Assembly (NCBI GenBank): GCA_964374025.1
Contig: CAYJWU010000004.1
Location: 1-38,151, forward strand
Source: JBASTI01 sp964374025
GTDB taxonomy: Bacteria; Patescibacteriota; Minisyncoccia; Spechtbacterales; HO2-43-30
Length of the DNA stretch: 38,151 nt
Direction of reading: 5' to 3'
A model generated the notes under the pieces. The model worked only from the letters and a program-made list of their open reading frames with translations, was not told where the DNA came from and did not search any database. Made by a program: the position numbers and the translations under genes. Of this stretch, positions 1 to 7,740 are shown one piece after another (the stretch's first letter is position 1; every line of letters begins with the position of its first letter).

Positions 1-731
1 GTGTAAGAGGCCTGGACGCTGCCATCCTCGGGGTCAGAGAATGTCCAGGAGAAGATGTGGGACGGGACGGTGCAATAGTCGCCGGACAATACAGAGAGAC
101 CCGAGGCGGTGGGGGGACTGTTTATATTCGCGATAACCTTGTAATTTGAAGCGCTGCACACTGTAAGGTCCGCGCAATTGAAACTTAGCCAACCGATAAC
201 ATCACTCCCCCACGCAAAGCCGCTGAATTCTTTCGTGCTAGGATTCCACGAAACTCCGTAATTCGGGGATGTGTCACGCATTTTTATCCATCCATCCCAG
301 CCGCCGGAGTTCGGATTAGTTCCTCCCGTACAATCTGGGTTCGCGGCGCCCGCGCAAGCCCGAGCCCATCCAGAAACCTCGTTGGACGTTAGATTGAGAG
401 TTGCCGAAATGAGAGGCGCTTCGGGGTAGGGCCCATCCGGATCAAATTTTATCCATCCAATATTTTCTGACCACGCATATCCTGAAAAATTACCGGTCGA
501 AGAATCAACATTCACTCCATAATCAACACTTGCGCACGTCCCTTGGTCCGTACAATTAAAACTAATCCACCCGATATTTTCTGACCACGCCCACCCAGAA
601 ACATTGTCGTTTGTTCCTGCTTTTGCAATGTCTGGCGCAAAATCCTGCCAGAGAAACGCAAAAACAGCAAATCCTGCAACAAGGATGCCGAATGTAAGGC
701 TGAGGATTGTAGAAAGCGAGAAACTTTTCAT
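1..731 (-). CDS. Surface protein with GWAWSxNIGWI repeats, 3' end outside window
   Basis: The frame is open from an ATG at 731 to the window edge, about 243 codons, so the C-terminus is missing. The product starts with a signal anchor (MKSFSLSTILSLTFGILVAG) that is nearly the same as that of the gene just upstream. The body has three or more copies of a motif like GWAWSENIGWISFN, with paired cysteines after each (FNCTDQGTC, FNCADLTVC). Such repeats are common in surface proteins of Parcubacteria-like genomes. Near residues 205-240 an Ig/PKD-like segment (HIFSWTFSDPEDGS) begins. It lies 12 nt after the stop of the 744-1754 gene, so the two are probably co-transcribed. Location at the cell surface is inferred; no enzyme motif is visible. 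Confidence 0.75.
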   Translation of the reverse strand, partial: MKSFSLSTILSLTFGILVAGFAVFAFLWQDFAPDIAKAGTNDNVSGWAWSENIGWISFNCTDQGTCASVDYGVNVDSSTGNFSGYAWSENIGWIKFDPDGPYPEAPLISATLNLTSNEVSGWARACAGAANPDCTGGTNPNSGGWDGWIKMRDTSPNYGVSWNPSTKEFSGFAWGSDVIGWLSFNCADLTVCSASNYKVIANINSPPTASGLSVLSGDYCTVPSHIFSWTFSDPEDGSVQASY

Positions 732-743
732 AAAATTAATCCG

Positions 744-1754
744 CTAGCGATATGCAGGGTTGCAGGTGCATAGTATTGGGCCGTATGCAGGTTCGCACGC
801 AACATCCCCGCTAGGCGCAAATCCGGACAGAGCGCAGTTAGAGAAGTTTATAGAGGTACATTTTGGGCTCCATGGTTGTTCGGCGTTAACGCAGGTTGCA
901 GTGCCGCCAGCGGGGCCACAATGGGCGTTGCATGCGGAGGCAAGGCTCCCCTTGGCAATGTATGAGCCATACGCTAGATCGCTGCATCGTGGCGCGGCAC
1001 TGCAATTATTCGTAGAGTTGGAAATTTTTTGGTCTATTACACCATCGCAGTCCTGGTCTTTGCCATCGGGGCTTGCGGTGTATGAGGTTGACCCCGGATA
1101 ACATGTAGCGCAGGTGTCATCGCAATCTAGGGAAGAAGCGATAGGGAGATAAGACGAAGGCAAACTAGCTCCGCTACAGACGCTTGTTCCGGGTAATGTG
1201 CGAGTATCGCCATCACTATCCGCGTACCCCGTAAGGAGTTGCCATTTTGTGCTATCAGTGGCGGCACAATCGGTTCCAGGGCTTCCTGTAGAGCCGGAGC
1301 AAGATAAACCAGAGCATACTGTTGAAGTATAACTTGAACGCACTCCGTCCCCGTCATTGTCTATGTAGCATCCAAGATTTTGCCACCTTGTATTATCGCT
1401 CGGAGCACAATCTGAGGGATCGGCTATTCCATCTTTGTCCGTATCAGTGCCTATAACCTGCCCCTCGAGGATTGAAACGCGACCAGATAACTCTTCCAGG
1501 CACTTACCTCCGACGGTGCAGATATTTCCAGACGCATCGATCCTTCCCCCTATCTGTACTCCGCCGTCAACTCCCAAACTATTTACCCATAATCCTCCTG
1601 ATTTTACCTGCGCGCCCGAACCTACATTCAAAGGCGCCGAAACATTCCCTCCCGGCGGCGCTACAGTCGGAGGCGTGTACGCGAAAACAGCGTATCCCGC
1701 GATAAGGACGCCGAAAGTAAGGCCGAGGATGGTGGATTTTGAGAAAGATTTCAT
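744..1754 (-). CDS. Anchored surface protein with Asp-rich calcium-type and MopE-like metal-binding repeats
   Basis: 336 residues. Residues 1-26 form a signal anchor paralogous to the next gene (MKSFSKSTILGLTFGVLIAG). Residues 30-80 hold a segment rich in G, N and V (SAPLNVG, VNSLGVDGG) seen in many Parcubacteria surface proteins. Residues 100-240 carry Asp-rich repeats: DTDKDGIADPSDC, DNDGDGVRSS, DSDGDTR, and a terminal DCDDTCATCYPG...DGKDQDCDGVID, which fits the thrombospondin type 3 and MopE-like putative metal-binding families. The last 90 residues are rich in cysteine. I infer a calcium- or metal-stabilised surface protein. The start at 1754 also closes the upstream toxin-like gene (shared base), suggesting one transcript. 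Function beyond surface display is unknown. Confidence 0.75.
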   Translation of the reverse strand: MKSFSKSTILGLTFGVLIAGYAVFAYTPPTVAPPGGNVSAPLNVGSGAQVKSGGLWVNSLGVDGGVQIGGRIDASGNICTVGGKCLEELSGRVSILEGQVIGTDTDKDGIADPSDCAPSDNTRWQNLGCYIDNDGDGVRSSYTSTVCSGLSCSGSTGSPGTDCAATDSTKWQLLTGYADSDGDTRTLPGTSVCSGASLPSSYLPIASSLDCDDTCATCYPGSTSYTASPDGKDQDCDGVIDQKISNSTNNCSAAPRCSDLAYGSYIAKGSLASACNAHCGPAGGTATCVNAEQPWSPKCTSINFSNCALSGFAPSGDVACEPAYGPILCTCNPAYR

Positions 1755-2449
1755 TATGAGCGCAATCCTAAAAATTCTTTTGCTATCTTGGGGATTTCGC
1801 GCTTAAAATACCCCCTTATCTCCCTCCAGCTTGCGTCAAAAAAAATCTTGGGCATCGGGTCTTGGTCAGCGTCATCGAAATAAATTAAGCTTTTGAGAAT
1901 ATGCACCATATTTTGTTCTTGGCCCGGGTAGCCCTTGATCGCGCGTACAATAACTTGCGAAAGCGTCTCGCGGTTGGCGCAGTACCAATAGAGATCAACA
2001 AAATCCCTCTTTCGGCCGCGCTGACTGACAGCGATTATTTTCATTGCCGCGATGTCTTGCTGCCCAAGCATACGTATGTTGCCGACGCCTATACGCTCGA
2101 TGGATGGTTGGAAAAACGGATAAGCTATAAAGCTCATCTTTGCCTTCATAAGCGTTCCGTATATTGTGCCCCTCTGCCGCAAACTTGTTGTCCACTTACC
2201 CGTCGCGATTAGCTCGCGCTCGAAGGCAAACTCTCGGAATTTAGTGGAAGGTGTAAAAAAATCAAGATCCACGGATTGCCGATGCCCCATTTGAAGCGCA
2301 AGCGCCGTGCCCCCGGCAAGATACCACTGCCCCTTGGATAAAAATTTTAATTCGGCGCAATATAAAAAAGCGCGGCGTGTTTCTCGGGGAAGTTTATCTA
2401 GGTAAAGCTCTTCTAGCGTTATGTTTTTTATTGAAATACGAGAGACCAT
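1754..2449 (-). CDS. AbiEii/AbiGii-type nucleotidyltransferase (toxin-like)
   Basis: 231 residues from ATG 2449. The N-terminal core has WYLAGGTALALQMGHRQSVDLDFF at about residues 42-65: the GG, the HR and the DLD pair (D61, D63) are the nucleotidyltransferase signature of the AbiEii/DUF1814 family, the toxin half of type IV toxin-antitoxin or abortive-infection pairs. An upstream in-frame ATG at 2536 exists, but it would lie deep inside the partner gene; the start at 2449 gives a 22-bp overlap with that gene and a normal family N-terminus. The pairing with the DUF6922-like ORF supports a two-gene TA or phage-defence module. Activity is inferred from family; the catalytic residues look intact. 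Confidence 0.8.
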   Translation of the reverse strand: MVSRISIKNITLEELYLDKLPRETRRAFLYCAELKFLSKGQWYLAGGTALALQMGHRQSVDLDFFTPSTKFREFAFERELIATGKWTTSLRQRGTIYGTLMKAKMSFIAYPFFQPSIERIGVGNIRMLGQQDIAAMKIIAVSQRGRKRDFVDLYWYCANRETLSQVIVRAIKGYPGQEQNMVHILKSLIYFDDADQDPMPKIFFDASWREIRGYFKREIPKIAKEFLGLRS

Positions 2450-2688
2450 AATGCCTTTGTTTTTTCGTGAAGCACTCCCCGAGAGCGACGAATGGTATCT
2501 TTGATTTTTTCGGGAGAATAGTAACGCGCAAGCCACCGAACCTCTTCGTCGTTTCCAAACTCAAGTACGCGCTCAATGATATAGCGAGCATGCTTTTGGG
2601 GATCAATCGTTTTGGGATCAACATCCCAAAACAAAGACTGGCGGAATCGAATATGCTGGTTCTTTTTTTGCTTTTTCTTTACCCTCAT
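2428..2688 (-). CDS. DUF6922-like partner (presumed antitoxin) of AbiEii-type gene
   Basis: 86 residues from ATG 2688 (ATG 2697 is also possible). After a lysine-rich N-terminus, the body reads FWDVDPKTIDPQKHARYIIE, then VLEFGNDEEVRWLARYY, then SR.....TKALWSLVF. This order of motifs is what I know from small proteins encoded directly before AbiEii-type genes (DUF6922). It overlaps the toxin-like gene by 22 bp. A TATAAT lies at 2701-2696, 7 nt before ATG 2688, so the mRNA may be leaderless; this favours 2688 over the longer readings, whose extra codons come from an orphan signal-anchor copy. Antitoxin function is inferred from position. Confidence 0.65.
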   Translation of the reverse strand: MRVKKKQKKNQHIRFRQSLFWDVDPKTIDPQKHARYIIERVLEFGNDEEVRWLARYYSPEKIKDTIRRSRGVLHEKTKALWSLVFQ

Positions 2689-2695
2689 GTACCCC

Positions 2696-2701
2696 ATTAT
2701 A
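2696..2701 (-). promoter_or_regulatory. Probable -10 box for the AbiE-like pair
   Basis: A perfect TATAAT on the minus strand ends 7 nt before ATG 2688. No clear -35 is seen at 16-18 bp. The spacing predicts a transcript that starts at or next to the ATG. Confidence 0.4.
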
Positions 2702-2707
2702 ACATAT

Positions 2708-2794
2708 CTATGCCGCCCCACCACATCTTGCAACAAGGATGCCGAATGTAAGGCCGAGGATTGTAGAATTGAAAAATTTTTTGAGAAAAAACAT
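2708..2794 (-). pseudogene. Orphan copy of the surface-protein signal anchor
   Basis: The frame from ATG 2794 encodes 28 residues containing NSTILGLTFGILVA, the same anchor as in the genes at 1-731 and 744-1754, followed by RCGGAA and a stop. The DNA at 2729-2767 matches 675-713 of the first gene with a single mismatch. There is no body behind the anchor. It starts directly after the stop of the neighbouring gene (TAA-ATG). It looks like a leftover of a deleted third family member, or of a recombination that moved anchors between genes. Confidence 0.6.
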
Positions 2795-3103
2795 TTACTT
2801 TGGCGCGCTTAATGACTCCAGTATTACTTTTTTCTCGTCCTCGCTAAGGGCGGGTTGACCTGGGCGCGCTGATAAACTTTCCAAAATTTGCCGCTTTTCT
2901 TCGTCCGTATATTGCGAAGCGCCCGGAGGCGCGGACAAGCCTTCCAAAATCTGCTTTTTAGTTTGTTCGTCTAAAACTTTTTGGGGCGTAGGCGTTTCTT
3001 TTATTCCGGGTATTCCGGGAGCTTTTTGAAATATATAAATAACAACAAACACAACGACAACGGTAACTGCTAAAATGCTCGCAGGGCCGATTCGCCGGAA
3101 CAT
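2795..3103 (-). CDS. Single-pass membrane protein with three C-terminal LSAP repeats
   Basis: 102 residues from ATG 3103, chosen because a perfect AGGAGG stands 10 nt before it. A longer reading from ATG 3160 (121 residues) overlaps the upstream stop by 14 bp and has no ribosome site. Residues 8-26 form one membrane helix (ASILAVTVVVVFVVIYIF). The soluble tail has three copies of a unit: DEQTKKQILEGLSAPPG, DEEKRQILESLSARPG and EDEKKVILESLSAP. I do not recognise a named family, though repeats of this type occur in other Parcubacteria-like proteins. It lies right behind the sugar-nucleotidyltransferase gene. Function unknown. Confidence 0.7.
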   Translation of the reverse strand: MFRRIGPASILAVTVVVVFVVIYIFQKAPGIPGIKETPTPQKVLDEQTKKQILEGLSAPPGASQYTDEEKRQILESLSARPGQPALSEDEKKVILESLSAPK

Positions 3104-3146
3104 TGAGATAGCGCCTCCTATCTTTATCCTTTTTATATCTTCAAGA

Positions 3147-3854
3147 TTAAAGTATGCCATCTTTAAGGCGGGCTTTTGCTTCCTTGAGCCGCTCTTCCGT
3201 GCCCGCGTCGGTCCAAAAGCCCTTGTGTATATAATAACCTAATTTCCCCTGCGCCGCGATTTTGGGGAAAACATCTTTTTCAATTGAGAACCTTTTTTCT
3301 TTGATATTTTTTAAAGTTTCCGGGGAAAGAACATAAAACCCCGCGTTTATGTGCCCGGGGATCGGGTCGAATGGCTTCTCTAAAAATTCCGCCACTCTCC
3401 CTCCCCTCTTTTTTATTATACCATAGCTTCGCGCGTCGGGCGTATGGTGCACGGCCATAATATTTTCTTCGGGTCTTTGTTTAAACCGAGCGTGAAAACT
3501 TTTAAAATTAATATCGCTCAAAATATCACCGTTCAGTACCATAAAGGGTTCTTTGAGGTCCTTGGAGGCAAATTTGATAGCGCCGCCTGTATCAAGCGGT
3601 TCTGGCTCTATAACATAGTCGAGCGACAATTGACCGTTGACAATTGACAACTGACGATTGCGCAGCCATTCTATAATTTGCTCCGACCTATATCCCAAAG
3701 CGAGGCGCACATCAAAAAATCCGTACTTTTCAAGCTGGTCTAGCTGATGTTCTAAAATTGTCTTACCCCCCATATCAACAAGCGCCTTGGGGATATCTTT
3801 CGCGGACTCGGGCAGGCGCGTTGCCCTGCCACCCGCCAATATTATTACCTTCAT
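3147..3854 (-). CDS. Sugar-phosphate nucleotidyltransferase (RmlA/HddC-like)
   Basis: 235 residues. It opens with MKVIILAGGRATRLPESAKD and then PKALVDMGGKTILEHQL, the nucleotide-binding signature of NTP-transferase family enzymes that activate sugar 1-phosphates; ILNGDIL-type metal-binding VLNGDILSDINF follows near residue 105. The size fits the short HddC/mannose-1-phosphate guanylyltransferase-like branch without a left-handed beta-helix. ATG 3854 was chosen because the family begins directly at this motif; an in-frame ATG at 3896 would add 14 unlike residues. An internal 14-bp tandem repeat (3625-3660) encodes RQLSIVNGQLS in the middle of the enzyme. The sugar and nucleotide cannot be told from sequence; a role in surface glycan supply is inferred. 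Confidence 0.85.
   Translation of the reverse strand: MKVIILAGGRATRLPESAKDIPKALVDMGGKTILEHQLDQLEKYGFFDVRLALGYRSEQIIEWLRNRQLSIVNGQLSLDYVIEPEPLDTGGAIKFASKDLKEPFMVLNGDILSDINFKSFHARFKQRPEENIMAVHHTPDARSYGIIKKRGGRVAEFLEKPFDPIPGHINAGFYVLSPETLKNIKEKRFSIEKDVFPKIAAQGKLGYYIHKGFWTDAGTEERLKEAKARLKDGIL
3625..3660. repeat. 14-bp tandem repeat inside nucleotidyltransferase gene
   Basis: GACAATTGACCGTT (3625-3638), GACAATTGACAACT (3639-3652) and a partial GACGATTG (3653-3660). A related array with the shared core GGTCAATTGTC lies inside the UvrD gene at 27153-27185. Confidence 0.7.
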
Positions 3855-3926
3855 ACCTATATCTTTATCACAAAATTTCCAGTATGCATATAACAAAAAC
3901 GCCCCGATTAAACGGAGCGATTAGTT

Positions 3927-5240
3927 TTACTTTGAGCACCCAACAATTATTCCCCGGGCGATCACAAATTTAACATAGCCCGTTGCCGACATCCCAATAT
4001 ACGGAGTCCATTCGCATTTTGTAGCCATGTCTTGATGGCGGAATGGCACTTCTTTATTTGAATCAACAAGCACAATGTCCGCGTCGTAGCCAGCCTCGAT
4101 CTTCCCCTTGTGCTCAAGGCCAAAAATCTTCGCGGCGTTTTCGGATGTAAGGGCGATAAATCTTTCAATGCTCATTTTTCCGTCCCTGACAAATTGGAAC
4201 ATGAGCGGCAGGGTCGTCTCAACACCCGGAACTCCGCTTGGAATATCGTCGTACTCTTCGCGTCTCCCTTCGGGAGATCTCCCGCAGGGAGACATCTTTT
4301 CTTCGCGCGTATGCGGCGCGTGGTCCGAGCCAATAGTATCCACAAGGCCATCGCACACATACTGGCGCAATTTTTCCATCTGTTTTTTGCTTCGCAAAGG
4401 CGGGTTCATTTTGTAAAAATTCTTTGAAAGACCCGCGCCCGAAAGCCGCTCGTCAGACAGCCAAAGGTGATGCGGGCATACTTCGGCATATACCGTACTG
4501 CCCCGCTCCTTCGTGCTTGAGACGAGCTCAACCGCTTCGGGCGTTGAAAGATGGCAAAAATATAGACGGCACTTTGTCTTGTCCTGTATTTTAAGGGCTT
4601 TTTCTACCGCGGTTACCTCTGCGAGCGTATGGCGAATAAAGCAGTGGTCTTCTATTTTTGGATCGCGCCCCTTCATGGAGTAGCGATGCAGGCGCATGAC
4701 GGTTTCGTCTTCCGCGTGCACGCCCACGATAATATCCATCTTTGCGCACGCCCTAAAAACTTTCTCAAGCACCGCTTCGTCAGTTACAAGCAGACTGCCG
4801 GTAGACGAGCCCATGTAGATCTTAACGCCTATGATCCTTGGATCGCGAGCCACTTTCCTTATTTCGTGGATATTATGATTCGTCGCGCCAAACCAGAAGC
4901 GGTAGTCAATATCCCTCTCCCCTACCAACTCTGCCTTTCTCTCTAATCTTTTCTGCGTGGTGAGCGGAGGATTGGTGTTCGGCATATCAAAGACAGTTGT
5001 TACACCGCCCGCGATCGCCGCCCTTACGCCATGCTCCCAATCCTCTTTATGTTCCCCCCCGGGCACCCTAAAATGCACATGCGGGTCTATGAGCCCGGGC
5101 AGGGCAAGAAGGCCCTCGCCGTCTATCCACGCCGCATCCGCGTATCTTACGCCCTTATTTATCACTATGATTTTTGGGCCGCCAATGAGTATTGTTTCTT
5201 TCCGATCATTCGGCAGTGTCGCGTTTCTGATCTCAAGCAT
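3927..5240 (-). CDS. pyrC: Dihydroorotase
   Basis: 437 residues; closes or opens the dihydroorotate ring in pyrimidine synthesis. The metal ligands of the amidohydrolase fold are visible: H54 and H56 in DPHVHFR, K140 in IIGVKIYMGSST (carbamylated lysine), H175, H230 in FCHLSTPEAV and D306 in GSDHAPHT. The order and size fit the type I / PyrC-allantoinase branch. ATG 5240 has GGAGGAGG just upstream. Residues about 315-329 (MSPCGRSPEGRREE) come from a 45-bp in-frame insertion with a nested palindrome; without it the protein reads HAPHTREEYDDIPSGVPG. It is 24 bp after the 5265-5915 gene. No other pyr genes are in the window. Confidence 0.93.
   Translation of the reverse strand: MLEIRNATLPNDRKETILIGGPKIIVINKGVRYADAAWIDGEGLLALPGLIDPHVHFRVPGGEHKEDWEHGVRAAIAGGVTTVFDMPNTNPPLTTQKRLERKAELVGERDIDYRFWFGATNHNIHEIRKVARDPRIIGVKIYMGSSTGSLLVTDEAVLEKVFRACAKMDIIVGVHAEDETVMRLHRYSMKGRDPKIEDHCFIRHTLAEVTAVEKALKIQDKTKCRLYFCHLSTPEAVELVSSTKERGSTVYAEVCPHHLWLSDERLSGAGLSKNFYKMNPPLRSKKQMEKLRQYVCDGLVDTIGSDHAPHTREEKMSPCGRSPEGRREEYDDIPSGVPGVETTLPLMFQFVRDGKMSIERFIALTSENAAKIFGLEHKGKIEAGYDADIVLVDSNKEVPFRHQDMATKCEWTPYIGMSATGYVKFVIARGIIVGCSK
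4255..4307. repeat. In-frame palindromic insertion in pyrC (45-bp unit, 8-bp direct repeats)
   Basis: TCTTCGCG occurs at 4255-4262 and again at 4300-4307, 45 bp apart (15 codons). Between them GTCTCCC (4262-4268) pairs with GGGAGAC (4287-4293), enclosing the perfect palindrome GGGAGATCTCCC (4272-4283). The arm sequence GTCTCCCTGCGGGAGATC (minus strand) is repeated in ksgA at 29326-29343. Confidence 0.8.
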
Positions 5241-5264
5241 TCTTCCCTCCTCCTCTGTACATTT

Positions 5265-5915
5265 TTAAGGCGCTGTGACGGTAAAAGTGGTAAAAATATC
5301 CGTGCCGAAATGGTACGAAGTTATGCCGCCGGTGTTGTCAAAAAGCGCCACAGTTTTTACTATCCATGTGCCAAGCTCGACGCCCAATGGGATAGCGATA
5401 TCCCCAAACCGCCTTCCCTCGCCGTCAATACTAGCAATACTTCCCTGGACAGTGTTAAGTCCGGTTGGACTCTCCAAATATACATCCATCTGCCAAATAC
5501 GAGATAAGTCCCCGGCACCGGGAACAGAAACAGTGACTGTCACGCTCTTCCCAGCCGCTACGGACGAGGGGCTAACTATGAAGTTACTTGAGTCGAGATT
5601 AGTATTTTTTACAATAGGATTGCTTGAGGAGCTTATAACTTTCGGCTTAATTACTGCCGGCTTACTTACTACTTTTAGCTCTTCTTCCTGGATTTGGGGT
5701 TCTGTGGCAGAAGATGGCGGTTCGCTTTGTACTACCTCGGCTGACGGCTCTTTGGCAGGTTCTACTTGGACAATCTCGCTGGAAGAGATGTTCGCGGTAA
5801 GATTAGATGACTTGGGTTGTTTATATTCAAAAACAACGGCAACGCCAACTAGCACCGAAACGGCAACTACGGCAGTTACTATCAATAACGGGTTTTTTAT
5901 AAAATTCTTGTTCAT
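5265..5915 (-). CDS. Anchored protein with C-terminal beta-sandwich-like domain
   Basis: 216 residues. Residues 10-29 form an N-terminal membrane anchor (LLIVTAVVAVSVLVGVAVVF). Residues 32-100 are a low-complexity stalk rich in S, E, P, V and K. Residues 105-216 are beta-rich, with VSPSSVAAGKSVTVTVSV and FGDIAIPLGVELGTWIVKTV, patterns typical of an Ig-like or invasin-like extracellular domain. No catalytic motif is seen. It precedes pyrC by 24 bp but is unlikely to be related in function. I infer a surface-exposed anchored protein; the family is not recognised. Confidence 0.7.
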   Translation of the reverse strand: MNKNFIKNPLLIVTAVVAVSVLVGVAVVFEYKQPKSSNLTANISSSEIVQVEPAKEPSAEVVQSEPPSSATEPQIQEEELKVVSKPAVIKPKVISSSSNPIVKNTNLDSSNFIVSPSSVAAGKSVTVTVSVPGAGDLSRIWQMDVYLESPTGLNTVQGSIASIDGEGRRFGDIAIPLGVELGTWIVKTVALFDNTGGITSYHFGTDIFTTFTVTAP

Positions 5916-5982
5916 TTTACTTAATTTTAACTGTTTCCATTCTATTACATTTCGACAATTATGTCAATGGTTTCGTAATTTT

Positions 5983-6014
5983 TCATTCCCATTCCATAGT
6001 CCCCGGGGGCTTGT
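5983..6014 (-). repeat. Duplicate of the guaA 3' end (att-like), distal copy
   Basis: These 32 bp match 6094-6125 exactly, including the guaA stop codon; the spacing is 111 bp. The copy is not part of an open gene. The 79 bp between the copies contain a hairpin (CCCGAACCAA at 6015-6024 with TTGGTACGGG at 6033-6042, one mismatch). Confidence 0.75.
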
Positions 6015-6093
6015 CCCGAACCAAAGCAAAGCTTGGTACGGGACTGCGCCTATTTATGCGTATCCAGGGCCACCCTCGTGTGCCAACCGGGTC

Positions 6094-6125
6094 TCATTCC
6101 CATTCCATAGTCCCCGGGGGCTTGT
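6094..6125 (-). repeat. guaA 3' end (att-like), proximal copy
   Basis: Forms the end of guaA and is identical to 5983-6014. Confidence 0.75.
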
Positions 6126-7623
6126 TTGTAATGTCATACACTACCCTATTCACCTCTTTGACTTCATTCGTAATGCGGGTAGAAATTTTTTCAAGAATAT
6201 CATGGGGGATTTTGCTAAAATTTGCCGTCATTGCGTCTTTTGATTCAATTATCCGCACGACAACGGGATATTTATACGTGCGTTTGTCCCCCTGAATGCC
6301 CACGCTTTTTATGGGAAGAAGTACGGCAAAGCTCATCCAGATATGCGGCCAGTGTTTCGTCTTTTGAAGCTCCTCTTCCACGATACGGCTCGCCGCTCTT
6401 ACGATTTTTACCCTCTCTGGTGTCACCTCCCCGATAATGCGTATCGCAAGGCCCGGCCCCGGGAATACCTGCCGCAAAGTTATTTCCTCCGGCATCTTGA
6501 GGGATTTGGCGATAGATCGCACTTCGTCTTTGTAGAGATCTCTAAGCGGCTCATAGAGCCGTAATTTCATATTCTTTGGTAATCCGCCCACATTGTGATG
6601 CGACTTTATCCGAGATGAGTGTTTTGTAATGCCGGATTCAATCCTGTCAGAATAAATAGTCCCCTGAATAAGAAAATCGGCTCTTTCTTTCTTCGCTATT
6701 TCAGAAAAAATATCTGCAAAAAGTTTGCCAATGATTTTTCGCTTACCCTCGGGCGATGTCACGCCCTTAAGCTTTTTGAAAAACTTGGAACCTGCCTTTA
6801 CGATACGGAGCGAAAGCCCTGAATTTGCGAAGGTCGTCTTGAGGGTCTCGGTCTCATTATGCCGCATAAGGCCCGTGTCCACATATACGGCAACAAGGTT
6901 CTTGCCGATGGCTTTGCCGACAAGCGCTGCCGCGACAGAAGAATCAATGCCGCCCGAAAGACCGATTATTGCCCGACTGTCCCCTATTATAGACATTGTG
7001 TCTGTAATAATGTCTTTAATAATTGCCCTAGATGACCACGATTTTTTGCAGCCGCACACGTCAAATACAAAATTTTCCAAAATTTTTTGGCCGTACTTTG
7101 TATGGCTTACTTCTGGATGAAACTGCACTCCGAATATCTTTCTACCCGGATTCGCGAACGCGGCAACTGGGGAATGGTTTGTTGAGGCAAGGCACGCAAA
7201 CTCCTTTGGTAAATCCGTAACCACGTCCCCGTGGTTCATCCAGACGGGGTGCGCTCTTGGAATTTTTGAAAAAATCCCGATATGGCTGCCGGTATTTTTA
7301 AGGGTCGCGAGTCCGTACTCGCCCGATTTGCTGGAAACAACCCGCCCTCCAAGGAGATGGGCAATGAGCTGGTGGCCATAGCAGATTCCCAAAATGGGAA
7401 TATTGAGATTCAGAATTTTTTTATCGAACTTCGGCGCGTTTTTTTCGTACACAGACCGCGCCCCGCCTGAAAGAATAATCCCTTTTATGTCTTTGCCTTT
7501 CTTTGCTTTCTCCGCGGAAATATCCGAAGGCACGACCTCGGCAAATACACCGGCGTCCCGTATTCGCCTTGATATCAAATGGCAATATTGTCCTCCAAAA
7601 TCTAGGATTACTATCTTGTGCAT
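6094..7623 (-). CDS. guaA: GMP synthase (glutamine-hydrolysing)
   Basis: 509 residues, the usual length; converts XMP to GMP with glutamine and ATP. The class I amidotransferase domain shows its catalytic triad: C81 in GICYGHQ, and H169 and E171 in QFHPEV. The ATP pyrophosphatase P-loop is SGGIDSS at 223-229. The C-terminal dimerisation domain ends in NKPPGTMEWE. ATG 7623 was chosen because the family begins MHKIVILDFGGQY; 34 extra codons upstream are open but unlike the family. The last 32 bp of the gene are repeated 111 bp further on, which is notable because the 3' end of guaA is a known integration site for genomic islands in other bacteria. Confidence 0.95.
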   Translation of the reverse strand: MHKIVILDFGGQYCHLISRRIRDAGVFAEVVPSDISAEKAKKGKDIKGIILSGGARSVYEKNAPKFDKKILNLNIPILGICYGHQLIAHLLGGRVVSSKSGEYGLATLKNTGSHIGIFSKIPRAHPVWMNHGDVVTDLPKEFACLASTNHSPVAAFANPGRKIFGVQFHPEVSHTKYGQKILENFVFDVCGCKKSWSSRAIIKDIITDTMSIIGDSRAIIGLSGGIDSSVAAALVGKAIGKNLVAVYVDTGLMRHNETETLKTTFANSGLSLRIVKAGSKFFKKLKGVTSPEGKRKIIGKLFADIFSEIAKKERADFLIQGTIYSDRIESGITKHSSRIKSHHNVGGLPKNMKLRLYEPLRDLYKDEVRSIAKSLKMPEEITLRQVFPGPGLAIRIIGEVTPERVKIVRAASRIVEEELQKTKHWPHIWMSFAVLLPIKSVGIQGDKRTYKYPVVVRIIESKDAMTANFSKIPHDILEKISTRITNEVKEVNRVVYDITNKPPGTMEWE

Positions 7624-7681
7624 ATTGCTATACAAATACCAAATTTTACCGCTTCGGACAAGCGCTTCGTCATACACAAAC

Positions 7682-7710
7682 TTGACAAAACTTTTGCTAC
7701 ATGCAACAAT
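7682..7710 (+). promoter_or_regulatory. Probable sigma70-type promoter of the 7741 gene
   Basis: TTGACA at 7682-7687, 17-bp spacer, AACAAT at 7705-7710 (4 of 6 matches to the -10). It is followed by an AGGAGGTG ribosome site near 7728-7735. Confidence 0.45.
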
Positions 7711-7740
7711 GGCTCCAAGAAACACGAGGAGGTGGGATTA

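Noticed and set aside
3104..3160. Start of the 2795 gene at ATG 3160
   Set aside because: ATG 3103 has a perfect AGGAGG and avoids the overlap; the longer reading cannot be fully excluded.
5275..6243. 322-codon plus-strand frame opposite the anchored protein and the guaA end
   Set aside because: Shadow of the genes on the other strand; the peptide has no domain-like pattern.
6094..7623. Recoding of TGA as in some CPR groups
   Set aside because: TGA ends guaA exactly at the family C-terminus, and the 22249-23160 gene also ends in TGA; no TGA interrupts a conserved frame.
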